10,666 nucleotides of DNA, from the NCBI GenBank assembly GCA_905233295.1, contig CAJODX010000022.1, positions 1 to 10,666 on the forward strand, written 5' to 3'. Both the position numbers and the translations under genes were made by a program. The stretch's first letter is position 1. Each line of letters begins with the position of its first letter. This DNA is from an uncultured Synergistales bacterium. GTDB taxonomy: Bacteria; Synergistota; Synergistia; Synergistales; Aminobacteriaceae. The notes under the pieces were generated by a model. That model was not told where the DNA came from, did not search any database, and worked only from the letters and a program-made list of their open reading frames with translations. Below are positions 1-6,814 of this stretch, one piece after another.

Positions 1-1014
1 TTCGGATTTATAATCTTTCGTAATAAAATCGCATTCAGGTGCAGCAGGCTCAGCATTTTCATCTTCAGAATTTTTCGTTTCATACACAAAAACGCTTTTT
101 TTTAAATTTTCTTCATCAGGTGTTTCAATGCCGGAAATTTTATTTATATGTTCAACAATCCGTCTTAATCCCAAACGTCCGGCAAGATTTAACGCGCTTT
201 CATAGTCGGGCTGAAAATTCACACATTCATCGAGAATATTTTTATCATCATTGAAAACGTCATATCTGAATTTTATTAAATTGTCGCGTGTCCATACTGT
301 TTTTTCAAGACCTGAATTTTCAAGCTTTTTTCTGTATAGTTTGTCAACGCTGTCAAGATTTTCAAAAATTTTTTCGAGTGTCGGAAATTTTTCAAGGAGT
401 TTCTTTGCCCCTTGCTCCCCTATGCCTTTAACGCCCGGGATTTTGTCAACAGAATCGCCCGCTATCGCGAGATAGTCAGGAAAAGATGAAGGCATGAAAT
501 GAAATTCTTCAAAAAATTTCGCCGTATCGTAAAGTTCAGCTTCTTTCACACCTTTTGAGACCATACGGAGAATATTTATGCCGGAGCTTAACAGCTGAAA
601 AAAATCTTTGTCCGATGTCAGGATAAAAATTTTATATCCCTGAGCCTGTGCTGTCTTTGCCAGAGACGCTATTATGTCATCAGCTTCAATGCAATGACGC
701 GAAAGAATTTTATATCCGTGAAATTTTAACAAATCCTGAAGAAGAGGAAGCTGGATTCTGAAACCGTCATCAGGTTTTTTGCGTCCTGCTTTATAATCCT
801 GCAAAAGTTCGTGCCGGAAAGTTTTCCCTCCTGCGTCAAACGCTATGACAGTGCAGTCAGGTTCATATTCATGTAAAACCCTGTACAGCATTGTCATAAA
901 CGTATGAATCATTTCCGTAGGAGTTCCGTCAGGGGCATTCAGCTTCTTCATGGCAAAGAAACTCCTGTACGCAAGTCCATGCCCGTCAACAATCAAGAAT
1001 TTTTTCTGCGTCAT
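1..1014 (-). CDS. polA: DNA polymerase I, N-terminal 5'-3' exonuclease part (runs off the left edge)
   Basis: The 338 visible codons form the flap/5'-nuclease domain of DNA polymerase I, which removes RNA primers and displaced 5' flaps during replication and repair in the cytoplasm. The metal-binding acidic residues of the family are all visible: Asp10 (in LIVDGHGLAYR), Asp60 (FDAGGKTFR), Glu110-Asp112-Asp113 (EADD), Asp135 and Asp137 (TSDKDF), and Asp187 and Asp190 (GDSVDKIPGVKGIG, the helix-three-turn-helix DNA-binding segment). The nuclease fold ends near residue 290. The acidic, low-complexity stretch after about residue 298 fits the linker to the 3'-5' exonuclease and polymerase domains, which lie outside the window, so a stand-alone nuclease cannot be excluded. 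The ATG at 1012-1014 is only 7 bases after the stop of the upstream PAS-GGDEF-EAL gene. No convincing Shine-Dalgarno precedes it, so translational coupling is likely. Confidence 0.9.
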   Translation of the reverse strand, partial: MTQKKFLIVDGHGLAYRSFFAMKKLNAPDGTPTEMIHTFMTMLYRVLHEYEPDCTVIAFDAGGKTFRHELLQDYKAGRKKPDDGFRIQLPLLQDLLKFHGYKILSRHCIEADDIIASLAKTAQAQGYKIFILTSDKDFFQLLSSGINILRMVSKGVKEAELYDTAKFFEEFHFMPSSFPDYLAIAGDSVDKIPGVKGIGEQGAKKLLEKFPTLEKIFENLDSVDKLYRKKLENSGLEKTVWTRDNLIKFRYDVFNDDKNILDECVNFQPDYESALNLAGRLGLRRIVEHINKISGIETPDEENLKKSVFVYETKNSEDENAEPAAPECDFITKDYKSE

Positions 1015-1021
1015 TTATTTT

Positions 1022-2710
1022 TTATTCTTTGATTGGCTCGGGTCTGCCGAATAAATATCCCTGCGCGAGTTTGCAGTCAATGTCCTTGAGAAAATCGAGC
1101 TGTTCGCGAGTCTCAACACCCTTGCACAGAACGGGGATTCCGAGTCTTTTTGCTATGCCAATGACTGCCTCAACGATAATTTTGTCGCGGCTGTTATTGT
1201 CGAATTTCATATTTTTCACGTCAACTTTGATACCGTCAAGAGGAAAATCTCTCAGGACTTTCAGCGATGAATACTCGGTACCGAATGCGTCCATCCAAAC
1301 ATTGAAACCGTTTTCACGGAGTTTTTCAGCTTCGCGCTGCATTTTGTCCATGTCAACAGCAACAAGACTTTCTGTGAGTTCAAAAAACAGCCGATCCGGC
1401 GAAAGTCCGTTTTCTCTCACAGCGTCTTTGATGATTCTCACAACGTTGGCAAGTTCAAAATCAAGTCCCGAAAGGTTTATTGACACCGGCACGGCTTCAC
1501 CGCCATTATCTTCGCATCGTTTGATTTCTTTGCAGACTTCTTTGATAACGTGAGTGTCGAGTTTGTGAATTAAATTATTTTCTTCAAGCACGTAAATATA
1601 TTCCAGCGGTGAAATTCTTCCGTGCTTTGGATCTTCCCAGCGGGTCAGAGCTTCAGCCGATACGGTCTTTCCTGTGTTCACGTCAACGACTTTCTGAAGG
1701 TAAACTTTAAATTCACCGTTTTCAAGTGCCTTCGGAAATTCTCTGATGATGTAATTCTGAAGTTTTGCTTTTTCGTCAATGTTGCCGTCATAGAAACATA
1801 TTGTCTGTCCGTATTCGTGTTTAATGCTGTCGGCGGCAAATTTTGCACAGTCGCAGATAACACTGGTGGCAAGGCTTGTATCTTTGATTTCGTAAACTCC
1901 GGCTTTGATTTCGATGATTGCGCCGCGTCTGAGATTAATTACACGCGTAGTCATACGGTTGATTCTTTCTGTTAAATTTTCAAACGGAGCTATTACCGCA
2001 AAATGATCTTTATCAAGATGCGCGATAAGACAGCCGGGAAAAACCTCAAGCAGAATCCTTGAGACGGATCTCAAAATTCTGTCGCCGCCTTCAAATCCGT
2101 AGCTTTCGTTGTAGGTGCGGAAATTTCTGATGTTGAAGAAAATGCAGTGAGGTCTTGCGCCGTCCTCCAGATATTCTTTTATAAATTCTGAGGCAAGTTT
2201 CCTGAATGCCTTGATAGTGAGAAGCCCTGTGAGATCATCGAAACGGTCTTTTGCGGTATCTTCAGCAACGCTGTCATTAGAAGAAGTCTTTTCCGTATTT
2301 TCGGAAGATTCCCCCGTCAGAGCTTCGCGCAGGGCTCTCTCGTTAAGATAGACGTAAAACAAATCTCCGAGTTCTTTATCGCGGACTTTGCGTCCCCAGT
2401 CTTCGATCTGTTTTATATTGCCGTTTTTCGTGATGATTCTGTACGTAATGTAATCATAGCCGTGAGTGAGTGCAACCTGCTCATTGATTTTCCGTTCTAT
2501 CTCTTCAATGTCTTCGGGATAGACTATCGTGGAAAAACTCCCGCCCGTGAATTTCATAAAATCATCAACGGAGTCGCATTCAAAAATTTTCACGAGTTCT
2601 TCGCTGACAAAAAGAATTTCTTCGCTTTCATTCGCTTTGTAAACGAGCAGCGCGCCCGGCGTATTTTCAGAAATTTTTTCAAGCGTTATGCAGTTGTTTT
2701 CATTGTACAT
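1022..2710 (-). CDS. PAS-GGDEF-EAL protein with degenerate catalytic motifs
   Basis: A soluble 562-residue protein with a PAS-like sensor (about 12-125), an acidic Ser/Glu-rich linker (132-155), a GGDEF domain (157-310) and an EAL domain (318-560). Active GGDEF domains make c-di-GMP and active EAL domains hydrolyse it. Here the GGDEF motif reads DKDHF (233-237), and the metal-binding Asp of the first strand is Asn (FNIRNF, 192-197). In the EAL half the Glu of EAL (353), Asn412, Glu444, Lys495, Asp497 and Gln550 remain. However, the usual DDFG reads DAFG (474-477), so the second Asp is Ala475, and the Glu of EGVET is Lys530 (KGVET). Both activities are therefore probably lost. A role as a c-di-GMP or GTP sensor or a protein scaffold is inferred. 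There are no membrane segments. It starts at ATG 2710 with a distant AAAGGA and has its own promoter. It is followed 7 bases later by polA. Confidence 0.85.
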   Translation of the reverse strand: MYNENNCITLEKISENTPGALLVYKANESEEILFVSEELVKIFECDSVDDFMKFTGGSFSTIVYPEDIEEIERKINEQVALTHGYDYITYRIITKNGNIKQIEDWGRKVRDKELGDLFYVYLNERALREALTGESSENTEKTSSNDSVAEDTAKDRFDDLTGLLTIKAFRKLASEFIKEYLEDGARPHCIFFNIRNFRTYNESYGFEGGDRILRSVSRILLEVFPGCLIAHLDKDHFAVIAPFENLTERINRMTTRVINLRRGAIIEIKAGVYEIKDTSLATSVICDCAKFAADSIKHEYGQTICFYDGNIDEKAKLQNYIIREFPKALENGEFKVYLQKVVDVNTGKTVSAEALTRWEDPKHGRISPLEYIYVLEENNLIHKLDTHVIKEVCKEIKRCEDNGGEAVPVSINLSGLDFELANVVRIIKDAVRENGLSPDRLFFELTESLVAVDMDKMQREAEKLRENGFNVWMDAFGTEYSSLKVLRDFPLDGIKVDVKNMKFDNNSRDKIIVEAVIGIAKRLGIPVLCKGVETREQLDFLKDIDCKLAQGYLFGRPEPIKE

Positions 2711-2723
2711 AGAAGATTCTTTT

Positions 2724-2729
2724 TCCTTT
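2724..2729 (-). promoter_or_regulatory. Candidate ribosome binding site of the PAS-GGDEF-EAL gene
   Basis: AAAGGA on the minus strand lies 13 bases before the ATG at 2710, longer than usual. An ATG overlapping this site at about 2732 is out of frame with the protein, so 2710 remains the best start. Confidence 0.4.
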
Positions 2730-2758
2730 CATGTCGCACAAAAATACTTCGAGGGTAA

Positions 2759-2788
2759 ATTATAATCACATTAGACTTTAATTTTCAA
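2759..2788 (-). promoter_or_regulatory. Sigma70-type promoter for the PAS-GGDEF-EAL gene and polA
   Basis: On the minus strand, TTGAAA (2783-2788, five of six consensus bases) is separated by 18 bases from a perfect TATAAT (2759-2764). Transcription would start near 2752, giving a leader of about 42 bases before the ATG at 2710. The -35 box lies inside the last codons of hybrid kinase B, so this unit can be expressed independently of the two kinases. I see no terminator between kinase B and this gene, so readthrough from upstream is also possible. Confidence 0.65.
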
Positions 2789-4702
2789 ATTTTCTGGCAA
2801 ATATCTTGAGAGAATTTTTCTCAGTGCGTCAGCCTTTATGGGCTTGGGCAGATAGTCATTAAAGCCCTTTGAAATATATTCCTCGCGCAGTGTCGAGCCT
2901 GAGTTCGCCGTCAGCGCAACATATTTTGCAAGCCTTGAAGGTCCGTCAAGTTCGTGCGCGGCATTCAGAGTTTCGATACCGTCCATGCCGGGCATTTTAT
3001 GGTCAAGAAAGATTATGTCGTAACGGTTCGTTTTCAAGAGTTCAAGGCAGTCCTCGCCGCTCTCAGCCGTTGTAACTTTTGCTTGAGATTCTTTCAGCAT
3101 TCCTTTAGCGACAACAAGATTCACAGGCGTATCATCAACAATCAAAATCTGAGCTTCGGGGCATATAAATTTGCTGTTATCTTCACGAGCCTCGCCAAAC
3201 TCTTTTTCAAACATGACTTCATATTCTCTGACTGTACCGCGGAAACCTTCCTGAGCAAGAAGCTGCGGAATTTCAATTTTAAATGTGCTACCTTTGCCGT
3301 ATTCGCTCTGAGCCGAAACTTTTCCGTTCATAAGTTCAAGAAGATAACGTACGAGAGTCAAGCCAAGTCCAGCACCCTGAATATTCTGAGTTTCTGTCAG
3401 GTTGACGCGTTCAAAGGACTGAAATAATTTTCCTAAATCATCTTTTCTGATTCCTATTCCGGTGTCTTCAACGGACATGTTCAGTTTAAAATGGTCGTGG
3501 GCTTCCGGCGTTCCGTTTACTTTGAGGGTAATTTTTCCCTGCTGCGTATATTTCACGGCGTTTTCAATGAGATTGTCAAGAACCTGCCTGATTTTATCTT
3601 CGTCTCCATAGAGATGTTCGGGAATATCTTTGTTAATATCAAGAACAAATTCGAGGTTTTTCTCGTGAATGGATTCAAAATGACTTTCTTCAACGTCGCG
3701 CAACGTCTGATAAAGATGATAGTCAGTCTGATAAAGTTCCATTTTGCCGGATTCAATTTTTGAAATGTCAAGAATGTTGTTGATGATTGAGAGAAGATGG
3801 TTTCCTGCTTTCCTTATGTCCATAGCCGCCTGATGAATTTCTGAATCCTTGCTCTCTTTCAAAATCATTTCGTTCATTCCCAAGATTGCATTCATTGGAG
3901 TTCTGATTTCGTGCGACGTGTTGGCAAGGAAATTGCTTTTTGCCTTGTTCGCGGCGTTCGTTATCCGTGTTGACTGTTCAACCTGAGTTCGCGCATCTTC
4001 AAGTTCTTTTTCAACGGTGTGCATTCGCCGGTATGTAGGGGCTTCATAATAGAAAAATGCCACGAACAGAACAAAGCAGCTCACTGCGTATGTGAACAGC
4101 GTCATTCTGATGAACATATACTGAACTATGTTCGCAATGACAAGAAGCCCGATAAGAGCGTTGAATGTACGATAATGCGTTTTGCTCGTGTAGGCATGTT
4201 TGTGAGTAAGCTGAAGATATAGTGCCATAACGACAAAATAAATTACATAAACGCTCCGCCACAGAGTGTTATAAGGTCCGTTCGACAGCGCGCCGTCCTC
4301 AGTGATGACGAAAAAAAAGCCGTGAAAAAAAGGCACAGCGTTACAAATCAGCATCACATTGCTTGAAAATATTAAAAATCTGTTGAACGTATCGAATTTT
4401 TTATCTTTAACGCTGACATAAGCGGCAACATAGCGCATTAAAGAATACGCGTTGAAATTCATAACCGAAAAATACAGGGACATAACGACAAGATTCACGT
4501 TTTTATTATGTCCCCAGCCTTCGATAAGGAGAGTCGAAACGACTTCGAGAATAGCGCAAAAAAACGTTGAGGTTGCTAAAATTCTGAACCTTTTATTGAC
4601 TTCAGCGTTTGTTCCGTACCGCGCGTAAAGGAAAAACACCATAACCGCAAGAAACGGAATGACAGCAGTTTCAATCCAAATATCAAATCCATATGTGAGC
4701 AT
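2771..4702 (-). CDS. Hybrid sensor histidine kinase B (7TM-HisKA-HATPase-REC, no HPt)
   Basis: An inner-membrane hybrid kinase of 643 residues. Seven hydrophobic segments are visible at about 10-27, 41-60, 69-96, 109-133, 147-165, 179-199 and 200-219, ending in the signature EAPTYR. A charged coiled-coil-like helix (224-258) leads to the H box with His264 (SHEIRTPMN). The ATP-binding core has the N box (NLIENAVKYT, Asn381), G1 (DTGIGI, Asp413), F box (LFQSFER) and G2 (GAGLGL, 443-448). A receiver (518-640) has Asp523/Asp524, phosphoacceptor Asp567 (FLDHKMPG), Thr598 and Lys620, so both phosphorylation sites look intact. There is no HPt or output domain, so phosphate must pass to another protein; kinase C's HPt is the nearest candidate. 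The ATG directly follows the TAA of kinase A (TAAATG), and AAAGGG lies 11 bases upstream. The input signal is unknown. Confidence 0.92.
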   Translation of the reverse strand: MLTYGFDIWIETAVIPFLAVMVFFLYARYGTNAEVNKRFRILATSTFFCAILEVVSTLLIEGWGHNKNVNLVVMSLYFSVMNFNAYSLMRYVAAYVSVKDKKFDTFNRFLIFSSNVMLICNAVPFFHGFFFVITEDGALSNGPYNTLWRSVYVIYFVVMALYLQLTHKHAYTSKTHYRTFNALIGLLVIANIVQYMFIRMTLFTYAVSCFVLFVAFFYYEAPTYRRMHTVEKELEDARTQVEQSTRITNAANKAKSNFLANTSHEIRTPMNAILGMNEMILKESKDSEIHQAAMDIRKAGNHLLSIINNILDISKIESGKMELYQTDYHLYQTLRDVEESHFESIHEKNLEFVLDINKDIPEHLYGDEDKIRQVLDNLIENAVKYTQQGKITLKVNGTPEAHDHFKLNMSVEDTGIGIRKDDLGKLFQSFERVNLTETQNIQGAGLGLTLVRYLLELMNGKVSAQSEYGKGSTFKIEIPQLLAQEGFRGTVREYEVMFEKEFGEAREDNSKFICPEAQILIVDDTPVNLVVAKGMLKESQAKVTTAESGEDCLELLKTNRYDIIFLDHKMPGMDGIETLNAAHELDGPSRLAKYVALTANSGSTLREEYISKGFNDYLPKPIKADALRKILSRYLPENLKIKV

Positions 4703-6634
4703 TTATGAATGATCCCTTTCATACTGAGCTATTTTTTCCGGCGCGATATATTTTGCCAGCATAGCTTCAAGCTCTCTGCCGTTCACCGGCTTGCTCAAAA
4801 AGTCATCGAAACCTGCCGCGAGAAGTTCGGCTCTGACTCCGACAAGCGCGTTTGCTGTGCAGACAATGACTTTTGCGTTTGCGCTCGGCGAGTCTTTCAT
4901 GGCTCTGAAATTCGCGAGAGTTTCCTTTCCGTCCATGTGCGGCATCATGTAGTCCATCAAGATAACGTCATAGACATTTTCTTTGACTTTGTTCAGGCAT
5001 TCTTCGCCTGACTCGGCATCGTCAATTTTTATTTCTGTTTCTTTCATTAACGAACGCAAAACGATTCTGTTCATGTCGTTGTCATCGACAATCAAAACTT
5101 TTGCATCAGGTGCTTTCAAAACTTTTCTCGCGACTTTCTTTTTGTGTCCCGCCTCACGTTCATAATCTTTCAGAGTTTTCGTGCCGACTATCTTCTGCGG
5201 AATGACAACGTGGAACGTTGAGCCCTGTCCGTATGTTGATGTAACCTCGACATTTCCGCCCATGAGTTCAATTAATCTTCCTGTTATCGCAAGTCCAAGC
5301 CCCGTGCCTTCAATGTTGTGAGTTTCTTTCGCGTCTATTCTCTGGAACGACTTGAACAGTTTCGGAATATCTTCAGTGTGAATGCCTATGCCGGTGTCCG
5401 TAACAGTGATATGAAGAACGACAAGAGACGGGTCATCGCCCCTGACACCTGTCAAAACGAATTTTACGCTGCCTTTCTTCGTATATTTAACGGCGTTGTT
5501 GAGAATGTTGACCATAACCTGATGAACACGCACTTTATCGCCGAAGAGTTCATCGGGCAGTGAGTTATCAATCTGCATAATATATTTCAAGCCTTTCTGT
5601 TCGGCTTTCAGCTTGACCATGTTGTCAACATCGCGGAGAACCTGACCGAGATCATAATTTTCCGAAGAAAGTTCGAGATGTCCCGACTCGATTTTTGAAA
5701 AGTCGAGAATGTCGTTGATGATATGCAGCAGCGTGTTGCCTGCGCTCTGAATGTCGCGTGCGTATTCGTAAATCGGACCGGATTCATATTTTCGCAAAAT
5801 AACTTCGTCCATTCCCAAAATCGTAGTCAAAGGCGTACGGATTTCGTGAGACATATTCGCAAGGAACTCGCTCTTGGCTGCGTCTGCGGCAATAGCGGCT
5901 GAGTTGGCTTCTTCGGCGATATTTTTTGCGCGGCGGAGTCTTTCAAGGGTGATTTCAAGATCCCTGTAAGCCGGAGTTTCAAGCAGGAAGAAATAATAAT
6001 AAACATTAACCGCGTTGATGATGAACATTAAAGGAATGTCCGAGAAAAATTCCGCGTTTATCGCCACGATCATCCAGCACACGGCAATGTCAACGACTAA
6101 CGCCCAAAGCTGACCTTTTGTGAAGGCACGTCGGTAAATGTAAAGTTCAAACCATGTCCACAGCGTCCACAAGACAACGAAGCTGAAACTTAATAATTCG
6201 TTGAGGTCTCCTGTTATTATCTCCGTGCGGTCGGGAGAAATCGCGAAATTTGCTCCTGTGAAAATCCCGACAACCTGAAGATAAAAATAAACTCCCAGCA
6301 TTACGTTTTGCGCATAAAGCATTTTTTTCTTGTTCGGCGTGTGAATCCCGAAACCGGCGATATAACGCATGAACATAAAAAAGACTCCGCACAGGACAAC
6401 CTGAGCGATTATGCCCACAACATATTTCGTTTCTATTGAAAAGGTGCTGTGTTCGGAGTTTACGGCAACTAAAAATATTTCAACAAGCCCCGCTAACGTT
6501 GTCATGTAGCTGTAACGCTGAAGTCCGCGTTTTTCTTTTGAAATTCCAGAATATATAAGCTGAAGATACACGCATAAAATCAAACTTAACAGGAATACGG
6601 CAATCTCTGCCTCTATAATATAAATGCTGTTCAA
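4703..6634 (-). CDS. Hybrid sensor histidine kinase A (7TM-HisKA-HATPase-REC, no HPt)
   Basis: A membrane hybrid kinase of 643 residues, with the same length and domain order as its downstream neighbour. Seven hydrophobic segments lie at about 7-28, 42-60, 71-95, 105-127, 147-168, 175-196 and 200-219, ending in ETPAYR, which matches EAPTYR of kinase B. An Ala/Glu-rich helix (224-258) precedes the H box with His263 (SHEIRTPLT). The N box (NILNNAVKYT), G1 (DTGIGI, Asp413) and G2 (GTGLGL) are intact. The receiver (512-632) has Asp517/Asp518, phosphoacceptor Asp561 (LMDYMMPHMDG), Thr593 and Lys615. No HPt is present. The start is TTG at 6632-6634, chosen because AAGGAG lies 10 bases upstream and the first membrane helix begins at once. 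It is the first gene of the minus-strand unit. Kinases A and B look like diverged tandem duplicates: the kinase cores are close and the sensor helices differ. The ligand is unknown. Confidence 0.92.
   Translation of the reverse strand: MNSIYIIEAEIAVFLLSLILCVYLQLIYSGISKEKRGLQRYSYMTTLAGLVEIFLVAVNSEHSTFSIETKYVVGIIAQVVLCGVFFMFMRYIAGFGIHTPNKKKMLYAQNVMLGVYFYLQVVGIFTGANFAISPDRTEIITGDLNELLSFSFVVLWTLWTWFELYIYRRAFTKGQLWALVVDIAVCWMIVAINAEFFSDIPLMFIINAVNVYYYFFLLETPAYRDLEITLERLRRAKNIAEEANSAAIAADAAKSEFLANMSHEIRTPLTTILGMDEVILRKYESGPIYEYARDIQSAGNTLLHIINDILDFSKIESGHLELSSENYDLGQVLRDVDNMVKLKAEQKGLKYIMQIDNSLPDELFGDKVRVHQVMVNILNNAVKYTKKGSVKFVLTGVRGDDPSLVVLHITVTDTGIGIHTEDIPKLFKSFQRIDAKETHNIEGTGLGLAITGRLIELMGGNVEVTSTYGQGSTFHVVIPQKIVGTKTLKDYEREAGHKKKVARKVLKAPDAKVLIVDDNDMNRIVLRSLMKETEIKIDDAESGEECLNKVKENVYDVILMDYMMPHMDGKETLANFRAMKDSPSANAKVIVCTANALVGVRAELLAAGFDDFLSKPVNGRELEAMLAKYIAPEKIAQYERDHS
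4714..4719 (-). promoter_or_regulatory. Candidate ribosome binding site of hybrid kinase B
   Basis: AAAGGG on the minus strand lies inside the last codons of kinase A, 11 bases before the ATG of kinase B. Together with the abutting TAAATG junction it points to coupled translation of the two kinases. Confidence 0.45.
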
Positions 6635-6644
6635 ACTTTTATAG

Positions 6645-6650
6645 CTCCTT
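6645..6650 (-). promoter_or_regulatory. Ribosome binding site that decides the TTG start of hybrid kinase A
   Basis: AAGGAG on the minus strand (CTCCTT on plus) is 10 bases upstream of the TTG at 6632-6634. No in-frame ATG lies nearby upstream, so this site supports TTG as the start codon. Confidence 0.65.
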
Positions 6651-6667
6651 CGTCCGAATATTTATTT

Positions 6668-6695
6668 TTTATATTTTATTGCGATATTTTTTCGA
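6668..6695 (-). promoter_or_regulatory. Weak candidate promoter for hybrid kinases A and B
   Basis: On the minus strand, TCGAAA (6690-6695, four of six) is followed after 16 bases by TATAAA (6668-6673, five of six). A start near 6661 would leave a leader of about 27 bases that includes the ribosome binding site. The region is so AT-rich that chance matches are common, so confidence is low. Confidence 0.3.
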
Positions 6696-6710
6696 CGCTT
6701 GAATTTTATC

Positions 6711-6768
6711 ATTTTGGAACAAAATTTTGGAAAAAACGGTAAAATATTTTCGCGGTTAAAAATTTTTA
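6711..6768. repeat. AT-rich repeat and palindrome cluster in the divergent control region
   Basis: The 180-bp region between the divergent units (6635-6814) contains a direct repeat of ATTTTGGAA (6711-6719 and 6724-6732, 13 bases apart). It also contains three self-complementary AT blocks: CAAAATTTTG (6720-6729), AAAATATTTT (6741-6750) and TAAAAATTTTTA (6757-6768). TTTTG and CAAAA half-sites alternate at 6712-6729. Such symmetry could serve as a shared operator or as bent DNA, but AT-rich DNA produces short palindromes by chance. Confidence 0.4.
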
Positions 6769-6798
6769 TAAAAAAATCCTTCTTAGAAAGTGAAAATA

Positions 6799-6807
6799 TG
6801 ATATTAT
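6799..6807 (+). promoter_or_regulatory. Extended -10 promoter abutting the start of hybrid kinase C
   Basis: TGATATTAT matches the extended -10 pattern TGnTATnAT. There is no good -35 box at the normal distance, which extended -10 promoters tolerate. The -10 ends 7 bases before the ATG at 6815, so transcription would begin at or within a base or two of the start codon, and no Shine-Dalgarno precedes that ATG. A leaderless message is the natural reading; an upstream promoter remains possible. Confidence 0.4.
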
Positions 6808-6814
6808 TCAGACC

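Noticed and set aside
1..1014. A stand-alone 5'-3' exonuclease rather than DNA polymerase I
   Set aside because: The frame continues 40-50 residues past the nuclease fold into an acidic linker and off the edge without a stop, which fits polA better, though the polymerase part itself is not visible.
1029..1553. A 174-codon open frame on the plus strand inside the PAS-GGDEF-EAL gene, and similar long frames opposite the kinases (for example 2954-3427 and 8588-9034)
   Set aside because: They lie antisense to genes with clear domain motifs, have no convincing ribosome binding sites and show compositionally odd, Phe/Ser-rich translations typical of the reverse strand of coding DNA.
6770..6784. 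A -35 box for kinase C
   Set aside because: No hexamer resembling TTGACA occurs 16-18 bases before either -10 candidate; only the extended -10 explanation remains.
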